From an uncultured Thermoanaerobaculum sp. (GTDB taxonomy: Bacteria > Acidobacteriota > Thermoanaerobaculia > Thermoanaerobaculales > Thermoanaerobaculaceae), in NCBI GenBank assembly GCA_937934115.1, contig CALHAH010000027.1, forward strand, positions 1 through 37,819: DNA of 37,819 nucleotides, given 5' to 3'. Shown piece by piece: positions 15,691 to 22,971 of the stretch. Every line of letters starts with the position of its first letter. The first letter of the stretch is position 1. The notes below the pieces were generated by a model that ran no database searches, was not told the DNA's origin, and saw only the letters and a list, made by a program, of their open reading frames with translations. The translations under genes were made by a program, and so were the position numbers.

Positions 15691-16441
15691 GGCGCGCCTC
15701 CTTTGAAGGCTTTAAGCCAACAGCTTTATAAAGCGCCTCCACTTCCTCCGCGGTTAAACCGCGAAAAACTCCCGCTTTCAGCTTTTCATCGCGAAGAGGT
15801 CCAATGGCAACGCGAACCAGCCGCTGCACGGGGTGGCCCACGCGCAGGAAAAACTCACGCACTTCGTGGCTCTTACCCTCCCCTACCACCACCCGCCACC
15901 AGGAGTTCACCTGCTTTGGGGTGGTGCGCACCAACTGTACCTCTTTGGGAACCACCCTTTTCCCCTCGATGACAGTGCCTTTTTTAAGCTTGCTCACGTC
16001 CTTTTCGTCGGGGAGACCCTTGACCTTAACCAGGTACGCGCGGAGGACCCCAAAACGCGGATGGGCAAGGCGATACGCCAGCTCCCCGTCGTTGGTTAAA
16101 AGTAAAAGCCCTTCCGAGTGGTAATCCAGCCTCCCCACCGGAAAAACCCGCTCACTCACCTTGCCGCGCACCAGGTCCACCACCGTGGTTCGCCCTTCAG
16201 GGTCCTCGCTGGTGGTCACCACACCCGCTGGTTTGTACAAAAGCACGTAGCGCAAGCGGCGGTCAAGCTTGACCCTCTTGCCATCCACCTTGATGGCGTC
16301 CTTTTCAGGATCGGCTTTGGCTCCCAAGGCCACCACTTGGCCGTTAACCGTCACCCGCCCCTCGCGGATCCACTCCTCCACTTGGCGGCGAGAGGCAAGG
16401 CCGGCCCGTGCCAGGATCTTTTGTACCCGTTCAAGAGCCAA
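15545..16441 (-). CDS. rluB: RsuA/RluB-family 23S rRNA pseudouridine synthase
   Basis: The product has 298 residues. An N-terminal S4 RNA-binding domain (about 3-60) is followed by the catalytic domain with GRLDYHSEGLLLLTNDG, where Asp106 is the nucleophile. RluB modifies U2605 of 23S rRNA, and family context with scpA/scpB favours RluB over RsuA. The start is TTG 16441, with GGAGG six bases upstream and an 11-base overlap with scpB. After about residue 246 the normal domain ends. The last 49 residues, rich in Arg, Gly and Thr, are encoded in DNA that hisC reads in another frame. That tail may be an accidental read-on or a basic RNA-binding tail. Confidence 0.88.
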   Translation of the reverse strand: MALERVQKILARAGLASRRQVEEWIREGRVTVNGQVVALGAKADPEKDAIKVDGKRVKLDRRLRYVLLYKPAGVVTTSEDPEGRTTVVDLVRGKVSERVFPVGRLDYHSEGLLLLTNDGELAYRLAHPRFGVLRAYLVKVKGLPDEKDVSKLKKGTVIEGKRVVPKEVQLVRTTPKQVNSWWRVVVGEGKSHEVREFFLRVGHPVQRLVRVAIGPLRDEKLKAGVFRGLTAEEVEALYKAVGLKPSKEARHGRTTGTGLYQEAGGVRARQTHRRSATGTGGAGHRQAGVKRKSPGHLT

Positions 16442-16979
16442 CAGCTGCCTCCGTTTCTCCCAGTTCCTCCAGCGAGGGGAGCTCCGCCAAGCTTTGCAAG
16501 CCTAAAAGCACCAAGAATTCCTTTGTGGTGCGGTACAAAAGTGGGGTCCCCACCACCTGTTTGCGGCCGGCCACCTTAATCAGCTTTCGTTCCAAGAGCG
16601 TGCGCACCACCGCGGAAGAGTTTACACCTCGCAAGAAGTTAATCTCAGGGAGGGTCACCGGCTGGCGATACGCCACGATGGCCAGGGTCTCCAAAGCCGC
16701 TTGCGAGAGCCGGGTTTGGGCTCGCAGGCCGAGGAAAGACGCCACAAATTCCGAAAGCTCAGGCTTGGTAGTAAGACGATACCCCCCCGCCACCTTTTCC
16801 AACCGCAACCCGGACCCCGCCGCCTCGTGCCGTGACTGCACTAGGTTCAAGGCTTCGCGCACATCGGCCTCTGTGACATCCGAGCCTAGGGCTTTAACCA
16901 AGGCCGCTTCGCTCACCGGCTCTCCGGCCACCGCTAAAATGGCCTCACAAGCTGCCGCCAAGAGTTCCAGGTCAGGCAT
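16431..16979 (-). CDS. scpB: Segregation and condensation protein B
   Basis: ScpB is a winged-helix dimer that binds ScpA and, with SMC, compacts and separates chromosomes. The 182-residue protein has the family blocks ALETLAIVAYRQPVTLPEIN and GVNSSAVVRTLLERKLIK, then GTPLLYRTTKEFLVLLGL, at normal length. The ATG at 16979 overlaps the scpA stop by 8 bases and the stop overlaps rluB by 11. The order scpA-scpB-rluB is widely conserved in bacteria, which supports all three calls. Confidence 0.95.
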   Translation of the reverse strand: MPDLELLAAACEAILAVAGEPVSEAALVKALGSDVTEADVREALNLVQSRHEAAGSGLRLEKVAGGYRLTTKPELSEFVASFLGLRAQTRLSQAALETLAIVAYRQPVTLPEINFLRGVNSSAVVRTLLERKLIKVAGRKQVVGTPLLYRTTKEFLVLLGLQSLAELPSLEELGETEAAVGS

Positions 16980-17736
16980 GGGTCGAAGCCTCGAGCACAG
17001 GGCTATATCCCGTAGGCGTTAGGTAAATTTCTGCAAAGGGCAAACGCTGGTGGACACGTGCGGCCCTCAGCCACACCAACTCCAACGCTGCCAAAAAACA
17101 AGTGACGGCCTCCAAGCGGTCGGGACGGGTAAGCATATGGCTTAAGAGCGGAAAACTGCGCTCCTCCGTCAAAAAAGCAAGAAGCTCTTGCATCTTTTCC
17201 TGCACCGTATGGCGCATCGGTGGTAGCACCAGGCCAGGAGGGTGTTCCCGACGGAAGTGCTCCATCACCTCCCGCATTGCCCGTGCCAACGCCGCCACAT
17301 CCACGTCCTCCAAGGCCACATCGCCTTGGCTTTTTTCCTCTCCCAAACTGACCTGAACGGGCCAAACCCCTTCGCGCAAAGCCAAAAGGCCGGCCAACTC
17401 CGCCGCTTGCCTTTTTACCCTTTCGTACGCCAGAAGTCTTTCCACCAGCTCGGCGCGGGGGTCCGCCTCTCCCTTTTCGCGGCGAGGGAGCAGCATCCGC
17501 GACTTGATGGCCAAAAGCCAAGCTGCGCAAACCAGGTACTCACCCGCCACCGCTAGGTCCAGCTGCTCCATGGCCCGCAGCCAAGCTTGGTACTGGTCGC
17601 AAATAGTTGCCACCGGGATGTCCCAAATGGAAACCCGGTTTTCGCGCACCAAATAGAGGAGGAGATCCAGGGGGCCCTGGAACACCGGCAACACCACCGC
17701 CGGCCCTTGAGGTTCGGTCAGTGCAACAGCACCCAC
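16972..17736 (-). CDS. scpA: Segregation and condensation protein A
   Basis: ScpA is the kleisin subunit that bridges SMC heads in the condensin complex. The 254 residues contain FQGPLDLLLYLVRENRVSIWDIPVATI in the N-terminal helical domain, EYLVCAAWLLAIKSRMLLP, and a C-terminal winged helix with FLAALELVWLRAARVHQ and PFAEIYL. The GTG start at 17736 lies 19 bases inside the M50 protease gene with a weak SD (AAGG), so its translation probably follows that gene. Its 3' end overlaps scpB. Confidence 0.94.
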   Translation of the reverse strand: MGAVALTEPQGPAVVLPVFQGPLDLLLYLVRENRVSIWDIPVATICDQYQAWLRAMEQLDLAVAGEYLVCAAWLLAIKSRMLLPRREKGEADPRAELVERLLAYERVKRQAAELAGLLALREGVWPVQVSLGEEKSQGDVALEDVDVAALARAMREVMEHFRREHPPGLVLPPMRHTVQEKMQELLAFLTEERSFPLLSHMLTRPDRLEAVTCFLAALELVWLRAARVHQRLPFAEIYLTPTGYSPVLEASTHA

Positions 17737-18407
17737 GACAAAGCCTTAACGAAAGGCCGAAGAATGAAGTTAAAAAAACCTGTCCACAGCAGAGCAAAAA
17801 GCAAGATCATCCCATACTGGCGCAGCTGCGCAAAGTACCACGCCCAGCGCCGGGGCAAGAAAAACTCCAGGACATGGGAACCATCCAGCGGCGGAATCGG
17901 AATCATGTTGAAAACCGCCAAGACCGTGTTAATCATGGCCAGGGAAAACAAAAGGTAAAGGATCGGCGCCAGTACGCCGCTGGCTCCCAGTGCTCCGGAA
18001 CTCACCACCGCCACCAGAAGCTGCCGAAAATCAGGTACCAAAGCCCGGATCACCAACAACACCAGCACCGCTCCGCAAGCCAAAAGCAAGTTGGAGCTGG
18101 GACCCGCCAACGCCACCAACATGGGGTCGCGGCGCGGGTTGCGGAGGTTGCGAGGGACGTAAGGCACCGGTTTGGCCCAGCCCAACACCGGGGCACCCAT
18201 GATGGCCAAAAGGAGGGGAAAAATCACCGTGCCAACGGGATCCACGTGGCGCAAGGGGTTTAGGGACACCCGTCCGAGCCAACGACCGGTGGGGTCCCCC
18301 AAGCGATCGGCGGTCCAGGCGTGAGCTGACTCGTGGAAGGCAATGGCAAAACCCAAAGCTACCAGCTGAATCACAATTTCAGGCAGACGCAGGAAAAAGT
18401 TTTCCAT
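17718..18407 (-). CDS. M50-family (site-2-type) membrane metalloprotease
   Basis: This 229-residue integral membrane zinc protease has HESAH (His25, Glu26, His29) in the first helix region and NMIPIPPLDGS (third ligand Asp175) late in the chain. That is the layout of the compact M50B group without PDZ or CBS domains. About six membrane helices are visible. Such proteins cut substrates within the membrane, but no substrate is evident. In many genomes a gene of this type sits upstream of scpA, as here, with a 19-base overlap. The ATG at 18407 has no clear SD and follows the small upstream gene by 7 bases. Confidence 0.9.
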   Translation of the reverse strand: MENFFLRLPEIVIQLVALGFAIAFHESAHAWTADRLGDPTGRWLGRVSLNPLRHVDPVGTVIFPLLLAIMGAPVLGWAKPVPYVPRNLRNPRRDPMLVALAGPSSNLLLACGAVLVLLVIRALVPDFRQLLVAVVSSGALGASGVLAPILYLLFSLAMINTVLAVFNMIPIPPLDGSHVLEFFLPRRWAWYFAQLRQYGMILLFALLWTGFFNFILRPFVKALSWVLLH

Positions 18408-18414
18408 ACCGGTG

Positions 18415-18723
18415 TCATGCTAACAGATCCGCAAGAGCCGCGGGCGGCTCCTCGCCATCCCACCGCTCCACCAGCACCCTCTCCCCGCGTACCCGTACGC
18501 GGAAAAAGCTCCCCTCCCTATGGACGAGCCAAAGCCTCTCCACCGGTTGTTCAGGCTCACCTCCGCCCACCTCCACCTCGTGCAACACCTCCAAAGGCCA
18601 GCGGTTACGGCCAAAGATGAGCCAGCGCGGCTTCTCATGCCCACGCCCCCCAGCGTAAAAGACGACCCGCGCTACCAGCGGAACCCAGAGGGCCATGCCT
18701 TGAGTGTAAACCCGCCTCCTCAT
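18415..18723 (-). CDS. Small protein of unknown function
   Basis: This protein of 102 residues is not recognised. A hydrophobic N-terminal stretch (ALWVPLVARVVFYAGG) could be a short anchor. The rest is rich in charged and beta-type residues (RFRVRVRGERVLVERWDGEEPP). No metal or catalytic motif is seen. The start is uncertain: ATG 18723 or ATG 18696 (93 residues), neither with a proper SD, although GGAGG overlaps the first codons of the longer form. It lies 7 bases before the M50 gene on the same strand, and its start is only about 25 bases from that of divergent folB. Confidence 0.5.
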   Translation of the reverse strand: MRRRVYTQGMALWVPLVARVVFYAGGRGHEKPRWLIFGRNRWPLEVLHEVEVGGGEPEQPVERLWLVHREGSFFRVRVRGERVLVERWDGEEPPAALADLLA

Positions 18724-18748
18724 CGGTAAAATGGCCACGGAGGGCACT

Positions 18749-19114
18749 TTGGACCAGGTCTTCATCCACCGCTTGGAAACGTACTGCATCGTGGGCGTCA
18801 ACCCTTGGGAACGGGAAGTTCAGCAGAAGGTTTGCCTTGACATCGTCATGGACTGCTCCTGCCAGGAGGCAGCGGCAGACGATGACATGGCCAAGGCCGT
18901 GGATTACCGCGCGGTGACGAAAGCCGTGCTGGATTTGGTAGCCAACTCCCGTTTTTATCTGGTAGAAACCCTAGCCGAGGCGGTGGCCAAGCTCATCCTC
19001 AAGGAGCAACCCCGGGTTCAGGCGGTGAGCGTCACCGTGTCCAAGCCGGGAGCCGTGCGTTTTGCCCACGAGGTGGGCGTGCGCATCCACCGCCAGCGGG
19101 AAAAAACGCAGTGA
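18749..19114 (+). CDS. folB: Dihydroneopterin aldolase
   Basis: FolB splits 7,8-dihydroneopterin into 6-hydroxymethyl-dihydropterin and glycolaldehyde in folate synthesis. The sequence DQVFIHRLET, GVNPWERE, VDYRAV and RFYLVETLAEAVA fits the family, including the catalytic Lys region VTVSKPGA. I place the start at TTG 18749 because GGAGGG ends four bases upstream and this gives the usual N-terminus and 121 residues. ATG 18731 (127 residues) is the alternative. The stop overlaps the folK start as GTGA. It opens a plus-strand run folB-folK-SDR. Confidence 0.92.
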   Translation: MDQVFIHRLETYCIVGVNPWEREVQQKVCLDIVMDCSCQEAAADDDMAKAVDYRAVTKAVLDLVANSRFYLVETLAEAVAKLILKEQPRVQAVSVTVSKPGAVRFAHEVGVRIHRQREKTQ

Positions 19115-19605
19115 AGCCAGTGCTCTTGCTCCTCGGCTCCAACATCGAGCCTGAACGTCACATCCCCCAGGCTAAGGCCGAGCTTCGCGAGCTTCTTTCG
19201 GATTGCGTGTTTTCGCGTACTTATCTCACCGCGCCCGTGGGAGACCCAGACCAACCGCCGTTCTGGAACGTGGCGGCCAAAGGCAAAACCACCCTCACAG
19301 TGGAGGAACTGCAACGGGCACTGGCGCACTTGGAACGGCAACACGGCCGGGTACGCGACCCCGCTCGCCCCTGCGGGCCACGGACCTTGGACCTGGACCT
19401 CCTCCTTTACGACCAAGAGGTGGGGCAATTCGGCTCGCTGGTGCTCCCCGCCCCCCTGCTTACCCGCGAAGCGTTTGTTTTGGTTCCTGCCGCTGAGGTG
19501 GCACCCGAATGGCGTCACCCGGTGTTGCAAAGGCCACTTTCCGCGCTTGTGGGTGGCATCCAAACCGTCGGTGTGAGTCTCCTGAAGGAGGCCCCCCATG
19601 CCTGA
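19111..19605 (+). CDS. folK: 6-hydroxymethyl-dihydropterin pyrophosphokinase
   Basis: HPPK transfers pyrophosphate from ATP to 6-hydroxymethyl-7,8-dihydropterin, the step after FolB. The 164 residues show LLLGSNIEPERHI at the N-terminus, NVAAKGKTTL, and the signature GPRTLDLDLLLY with the magnesium-binding Asp pair, then LPAPLLTREAFVLVPAAEVAPEW-type ending blocks. It starts with GTG 19111, overlapping the folB stop by four bases, and its own end overlaps the SDR gene by eight. There is no folP in the window. Confidence 0.95.
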   Translation: MKPVLLLLGSNIEPERHIPQAKAELRELLSDCVFSRTYLTAPVGDPDQPPFWNVAAKGKTTLTVEELQRALAHLERQHGRVRDPARPCGPRTLDLDLLLYDQEVGQFGSLVLPAPLLTREAFVLVPAAEVAPEWRHPVLQRPLSALVGGIQTVGVSLLKEAPHA

Positions 19606-20323
19606 GCACCTCACCGCGCTCGTGACTGGTGGTGCCCGGAGAATTGGAAGGGCCATAGTGGAGGAACTCGTGGCCCACGGTGCCACCGTGGCCTTCACAT
19701 TTGGGCAATCCGCAACCGCAGCCAAGGCTTTGGAGACTGCACATCCAGGTAAGGTCATTCCTCTGCCGTGTCGCCTCGAGGAACCGGAAGAGCGAAGCCG
19801 GCTGGTTGCCCAGGTGCAGCAGCTCTTCCCTCACCTTTCAGCTTTGGTGAACAACGCCGCCGTGTTCCCTCGCACTCCCCTGGCGGAACTCACCGTTGCA
19901 AGCTTCCGTTACACGGTTGCCGTCAACCTGGAAGCACCCATTTTTCTTTGCCGCGACCTGGCGGATGCCTTACGCCGCGGCCAGGGGGCCATCGTCAACG
20001 TTGCCGACGTTTACGCCTTCTTGCCTTTGAAAAACTTCACTGCCTACGTCATTTCCAAGGCAGCCCTGCTGGCTGCCACTCGCCAGTTAGCGGTTGAGCT
20101 GGCCCCTGAAATCCGCGTCAATGCCGTGGCTCCGGGTATCGCCGCCTTTCCCGAGAGCTACGACCAAGAAACCAGGGAAAAGCTTTTAGCGCGCACGCTA
20201 CTTAAAAAAGCGGGTAGCCCCGAGGAAATCGCCCGCGTGGTGCGGTTCCTGCTCTTTGAAGTCCCCACCGTCACCGGCGAAGTCCTCACCGTAGATGCAG
20301 GCCGCAACTTGTTCCCTGGCTAG
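19598..20323 (+). CDS. Pteridine-reductase-like SDR (possible FolM-type dihydrofolate reductase)
   Basis: This short-chain reductase of 241 residues has the NADPH motif TGGARRIG (10-17), with a double Arg as in PTR1 and FolM. It has NNAAVFPRTPL, an Asp137, and Tyr150-x3-Lys154. The Asp-to-Tyr spacing of 13 matches Leishmania PTR1 (Asp181, Tyr194), where the usual SDR Ser is replaced by Asp. AAGGAGG precedes ATG 19598, inside the folK end. Placement after folB and folK suggests it reduces dihydrofolate or dihydromonapterin. A fatty-acid (FabG or FabI-like) role is the main alternative and is less likely given the active site. Confidence 0.85.
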   Translation: MPEHLTALVTGGARRIGRAIVEELVAHGATVAFTFGQSATAAKALETAHPGKVIPLPCRLEEPEERSRLVAQVQQLFPHLSALVNNAAVFPRTPLAELTVASFRYTVAVNLEAPIFLCRDLADALRRGQGAIVNVADVYAFLPLKNFTAYVISKAALLAATRQLAVELAPEIRVNAVAPGIAAFPESYDQETREKLLARTLLKKAGSPEEIARVVRFLLFEVPTVTGEVLTVDAGRNLFPG

Positions 20324-20436
20324 GTCTTGTAAGCTCTAAGTGCTCCCCGCGTTACGGCATCTCACACCCCGGGTTGGATGGTGCGCAGCGCTGCCCACCC
20401 CTTCCGAAAAAAACCGCCCGCTGATAGTGTTATGGC

Positions 20437-21327
20437 GTGTTGCTGATCGTAAACCCCGCGGCTGCCGGTGGGAGGTTGGGAAAGCAGTGGCCGCGAGTGC
20501 GAAATTTCCTGGAAGGCCTCGGCCTTCGGGTTCCCCAAGCTTTCACGCGCGCACCCGGACACGCCACCGAGCTGGCTTTTGAGGCAGTGGCGCGTGGCAC
20601 GGAAGCGGTGGTGGCTGCCGGCGGCGATGGAACCATTTGCGAGGTGGCCCAAGGCCTTCACGAAGCGGGCGGCGGCGTGTTGGGCATCCTCCCTCTGGGG
20701 ACTGGCAACGATACAGCCCGAACCTTGGGGATTCCCCGCAAACTGGGGGACGCCGTTGCTGCCTTGCACCAAGCCCGGGTTCGGGAAGTGGACCTTATGC
20801 AGGTGGGTTCGCGAGTGGTGGTCAACGCCGTAGGTCTTGGCATGTTAGGCGTCATTAACGTCAAGGCGGCTCGCTTTAAAAAGGTCCGCGGCTTGGCTTC
20901 TTACCTGGCGGCGGCCCTGCATACGCTCTTCCGCTATCAGCCGCCCACCGTGGAGTTGCAAAGTGAGAGCTTCACCTACAGGGGGCCCATGACCATCCTG
21001 GCCATTCACAACGGCCCCACCACCGGCGGAGGCTTCCGCCTTGCCCCTGGCGCCGAACCCGATGACGGCCAGTTAGAGGCTTGCCTCGTGGAAGGCGTTG
21101 GGGTTGCGGGGCGCATCCCCCGGCTGCTGGCGGCCCTGCGCGGGACCCTGCACCGCTGGCCCAAATCCCACCTTTTGCCTTTTCGCCGTTTGCGCCTCAC
21201 GTACCAGGAACCCTTGGACGCGCACTGGGATGGGAACCCTTGGCGGATGCCACCGGGGGAACTGGAGGTCGCGGTACTTCCCCGCGCCTTGCACGTTTTG
21301 GTGCCGGCGCAAGGGGCGGGAAGCTAA
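20437..21327 (+). CDS. Diacylglycerol kinase-family lipid kinase
   Basis: The product is 296 residues. The N-terminal catalytic domain has IVNPAAAGGR, the nucleotide-binding GGDGT (62-66) and PLGTGND (86-92). The C-terminal beta-rich domain has NGPTTGGGFRLAPGAEPDDG. This is the DagK/YegS/BmrU fold, which phosphorylates diacylglycerol or related lipids at the inner membrane face; the exact lipid is unknown. The GTG start at 20437 has no SD. TAGTGT ends six bases before it, so translation may be leaderless. The end overlaps the converging RluA gene by four bases. The 113 bases before it hold no gene. Confidence 0.9.
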   Translation: MLLIVNPAAAGGRLGKQWPRVRNFLEGLGLRVPQAFTRAPGHATELAFEAVARGTEAVVAAGGDGTICEVAQGLHEAGGGVLGILPLGTGNDTARTLGIPRKLGDAVAALHQARVREVDLMQVGSRVVVNAVGLGMLGVINVKAARFKKVRGLASYLAAALHTLFRYQPPTVELQSESFTYRGPMTILAIHNGPTTGGGFRLAPGAEPDDGQLEACLVEGVGVAGRIPRLLAALRGTLHRWPKSHLLPFRRLRLTYQEPLDAHWDGNPWRMPPGELEVAVLPRALHVLVPAQGAGS

Positions 21328-21980
21328 AGACTTAAAGCACTGCCCTGGGCGAAGGCCTCCCAGTCCTCAGGATAGGGAGCTTCCACCTGCAAAAAGCTTG
21401 CATCTACGGGGTGCAGAAAAGCCAAAAGCTGCGCGTGGAGCAATGGTCTAGGGGCCAGGGGTGGTCCTCCGTACAACGTGTCACCCACCAGCGGGAAGCC
21501 CACAGCTGCCAGGTGGGCTCGCACCTGATGACGACGGCCGGTGAGGGGACACGCTTCTACCACCGCTCTTTCCGGGGAGAAAACCCGAAGAAGACAAAGG
21601 TCCGTGCGCGCTTTTTTGCCCTTTTCCCAATCCACCACCGTGCGGTGCTGACGGTCGCCGTTTTCCCGTAGGGGATAGTCCACCGTTAGTTGTGGCCAAG
21701 GGGGTATCCCGTGCACCACAGCGTGGTAAACCTTCCGCACCCGATGTTTCAAAAAAGCTTGGGACAAGACCTTTTGCACTGCGGGGTTACGGGCAAAGAG
21801 CAGGGCGCCGGTGGTGTCGCGGTCCAGGCGGTGCACCACAAAAACGGGGCCCAGTTGCGCCCAAACCTGCTGCCAAAAGGTTGCCTCGCCCTGCCGATGG
21901 CGGTCAAACACCACCGAAACCCCCGGCGGTTTGTTGACCACCACCAGGTGTTCATCCACAAAAAGCACAGGCACGGACAT
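21324..21980 (-). CDS. RluA-family pseudouridine synthase
   Basis: The 218-residue enzyme lacks an S4 domain. It has the RluA catalytic block VHRLDRDTTGAL with Asp53, and PLTGRRHQVRAHLAAVGFPLVGDTLYG. It would modify rRNA or tRNA uridines; single-domain members include the RluA, TruC and YlyB groups and I cannot pick among them. The ATG at 21980 has no clear SD. The gene is separated from the oxidase operon upstream on the same strand by 91 bases with no convincing terminator, only a 6-bp TTTTCG/CGAAAA hairpin at 22037-22051. Confidence 0.9.
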   Translation of the reverse strand: MSVPVLFVDEHLVVVNKPPGVSVVFDRHRQGEATFWQQVWAQLGPVFVVHRLDRDTTGALLFARNPAVQKVLSQAFLKHRVRKVYHAVVHGIPPWPQLTVDYPLRENGDRQHRTVVDWEKGKKARTDLCLLRVFSPERAVVEACPLTGRRHQVRAHLAAVGFPLVGDTLYGGPPLAPRPLLHAQLLAFLHPVDASFLQVEAPYPEDWEAFAQGSALSL

Positions 21981-22071
21981 TAGGCGTGCGAGGCCCCCTG
22001 GGTGTTTAGTTTAGCGTTCCGCAAGCCGATGTGTGGTTTTCGCAACGAAAAAGCAACAGCACTAGGTGCGC

Positions 22072-22626
22072 TTAAAAGACAGCCTGCAAAAGGCCAAAGA
22101 TTACCAACCACACCACGGTCAAAAAGTGCCAATACGTAGCAGCGTAGGAGAGGCCCTGGGAGCTCACGCGGGCGCGGCCGGCCTTCCAAGTTACCACTGC
22201 CAAGCTCACCACCCCACCCGCCACGTGGAGGGCGTGCAGGAGCGTCAAAAGCAGGAAGCTGAAGGCGTAGAGGGCCGTGGTGCGGACTTCAAACGCCGGC
22301 CACAGAGCTTTCCAGTTCAGGACCTGGTTGGCAAGAAAAAGCAGAGCGAGAAGGGTGGTGACAACCAGGTACCGTGCACTCAATCGGCTGGCACCCGCGG
22401 CAAAACGCTTGCAAGCCGCGCTCATGGTCCAGGAGCTCAAGAGGATGAGCCCCGTGGACAGCCACAAACCCGCCGGCAGCGGAGGTGCCCCCGCCGGCGG
22501 CCACACCGTGGCTTTGGCACGCACTACCAAAATCCCCACCACGCTGGCAGCAAAAAGAACGCTTAAGGAAAGCAAGAAAAGGCGCAGGCCCAGCCGGCCG
22601 GGCGCGAGGCTCCTTTGCTCGCTCAA
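22072..22626 (-). CDS. Second haem-copper oxidase subunit III-like protein
   Basis: The 184 residues are nearly all membrane helices (about five). It ends YWHFLTVVWLVIFGLL, the typical last helix of cytochrome oxidase subunit III, and has HALHVAGGVVSL as in the fold's penultimate helix. It is shorter than coxC (259) and clearly diverged from it, so the operon carries two subunit III-type genes. The TTG start at 22626 overlaps the subunit IV stop (TTGA) and has GGGAGG seven bases upstream. It is the last gene of the respiratory operon. Its role beside coxC is unknown; it could be a structural subunit or a remnant. Confidence 0.85.
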   Translation of the reverse strand: MSEQRSLAPGRLGLRLFLLSLSVLFAASVVGILVVRAKATVWPPAGAPPLPAGLWLSTGLILLSSWTMSAACKRFAAGASRLSARYLVVTTLLALLFLANQVLNWKALWPAFEVRTTALYAFSFLLLTLLHALHVAGGVVSLAVVTWKAGRARVSSQGLSYAATYWHFLTVVWLVIFGLLQAVF

Positions 22627-22961
22627 GATTTGCCTCCCATCCCCGGGGCGTACCCGGGGATAAGCTCGGGTTGGTACGCCCGGGTGTCAATAAGGGCCAG
22701 GCCCACGAAGAGCATCACGAAAAGCAGCGCACCTATAAAAACGATGGCGTTAAAAGGGTGGTCGTAGCGCATGTGCATAAAGTAAAGCACAACCAAAGAA
22801 GCTTTCAGCGTGGCTATAGCCATCGCCAGCCAAAGGTTGAAGGAGCCTAGATCTACCCATGTGGCGGCCACGGTGATTACGGTCAAAACCATCAGCGCAA
22901 GCCACACCGCCACCAAAACCCTCATAGGGACCACGTGGAACATTGTGCTGTGTTCTTCCAT
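22623..22961 (-). CDS. Cytochrome c oxidase subunit IV (prokaryotic type)
   Basis: The small membrane protein of 112 residues has three helices and the family block WLAMAIATLKASLVVLYFMHMRYD. This is the prokaryotic subunit IV found in caa3-type oxidases, where it stabilises the core complex. AAGGAG lies just before ATG 22961. It lies between the two subunit III genes, 10 bases after coxC, and overlaps the next gene by four bases. Confidence 0.9.
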   Translation of the reverse strand: MEEHSTMFHVVPMRVLVAVWLALMVLTVITVAATWVDLGSFNLWLAMAIATLKASLVVLYFMHMRYDHPFNAIVFIGALLFVMLFVGLALIDTRAYQPELIPGYAPGMGGKS

Positions 22962-22971
22962 GCTCGCTCCT

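Noticed and set aside
17607-18263. 218-codon open frame antisense to the M50 gene
   Set aside because: It is low-complexity in composition (Gln/His/Arg-rich), and the opposite strand encodes a clear HESAH protease.
20324-20436. Terminator or small RNA between the SDR and the lipid kinase
   Set aside because: Only weak pairings and an A-rich, not T-rich, tail are seen on the coding strand.
22037-22051. Terminator of the oxidase operon
   Set aside because: The TTTTCG/CGAAAA hairpin is short, AT-rich and has no T run after it.
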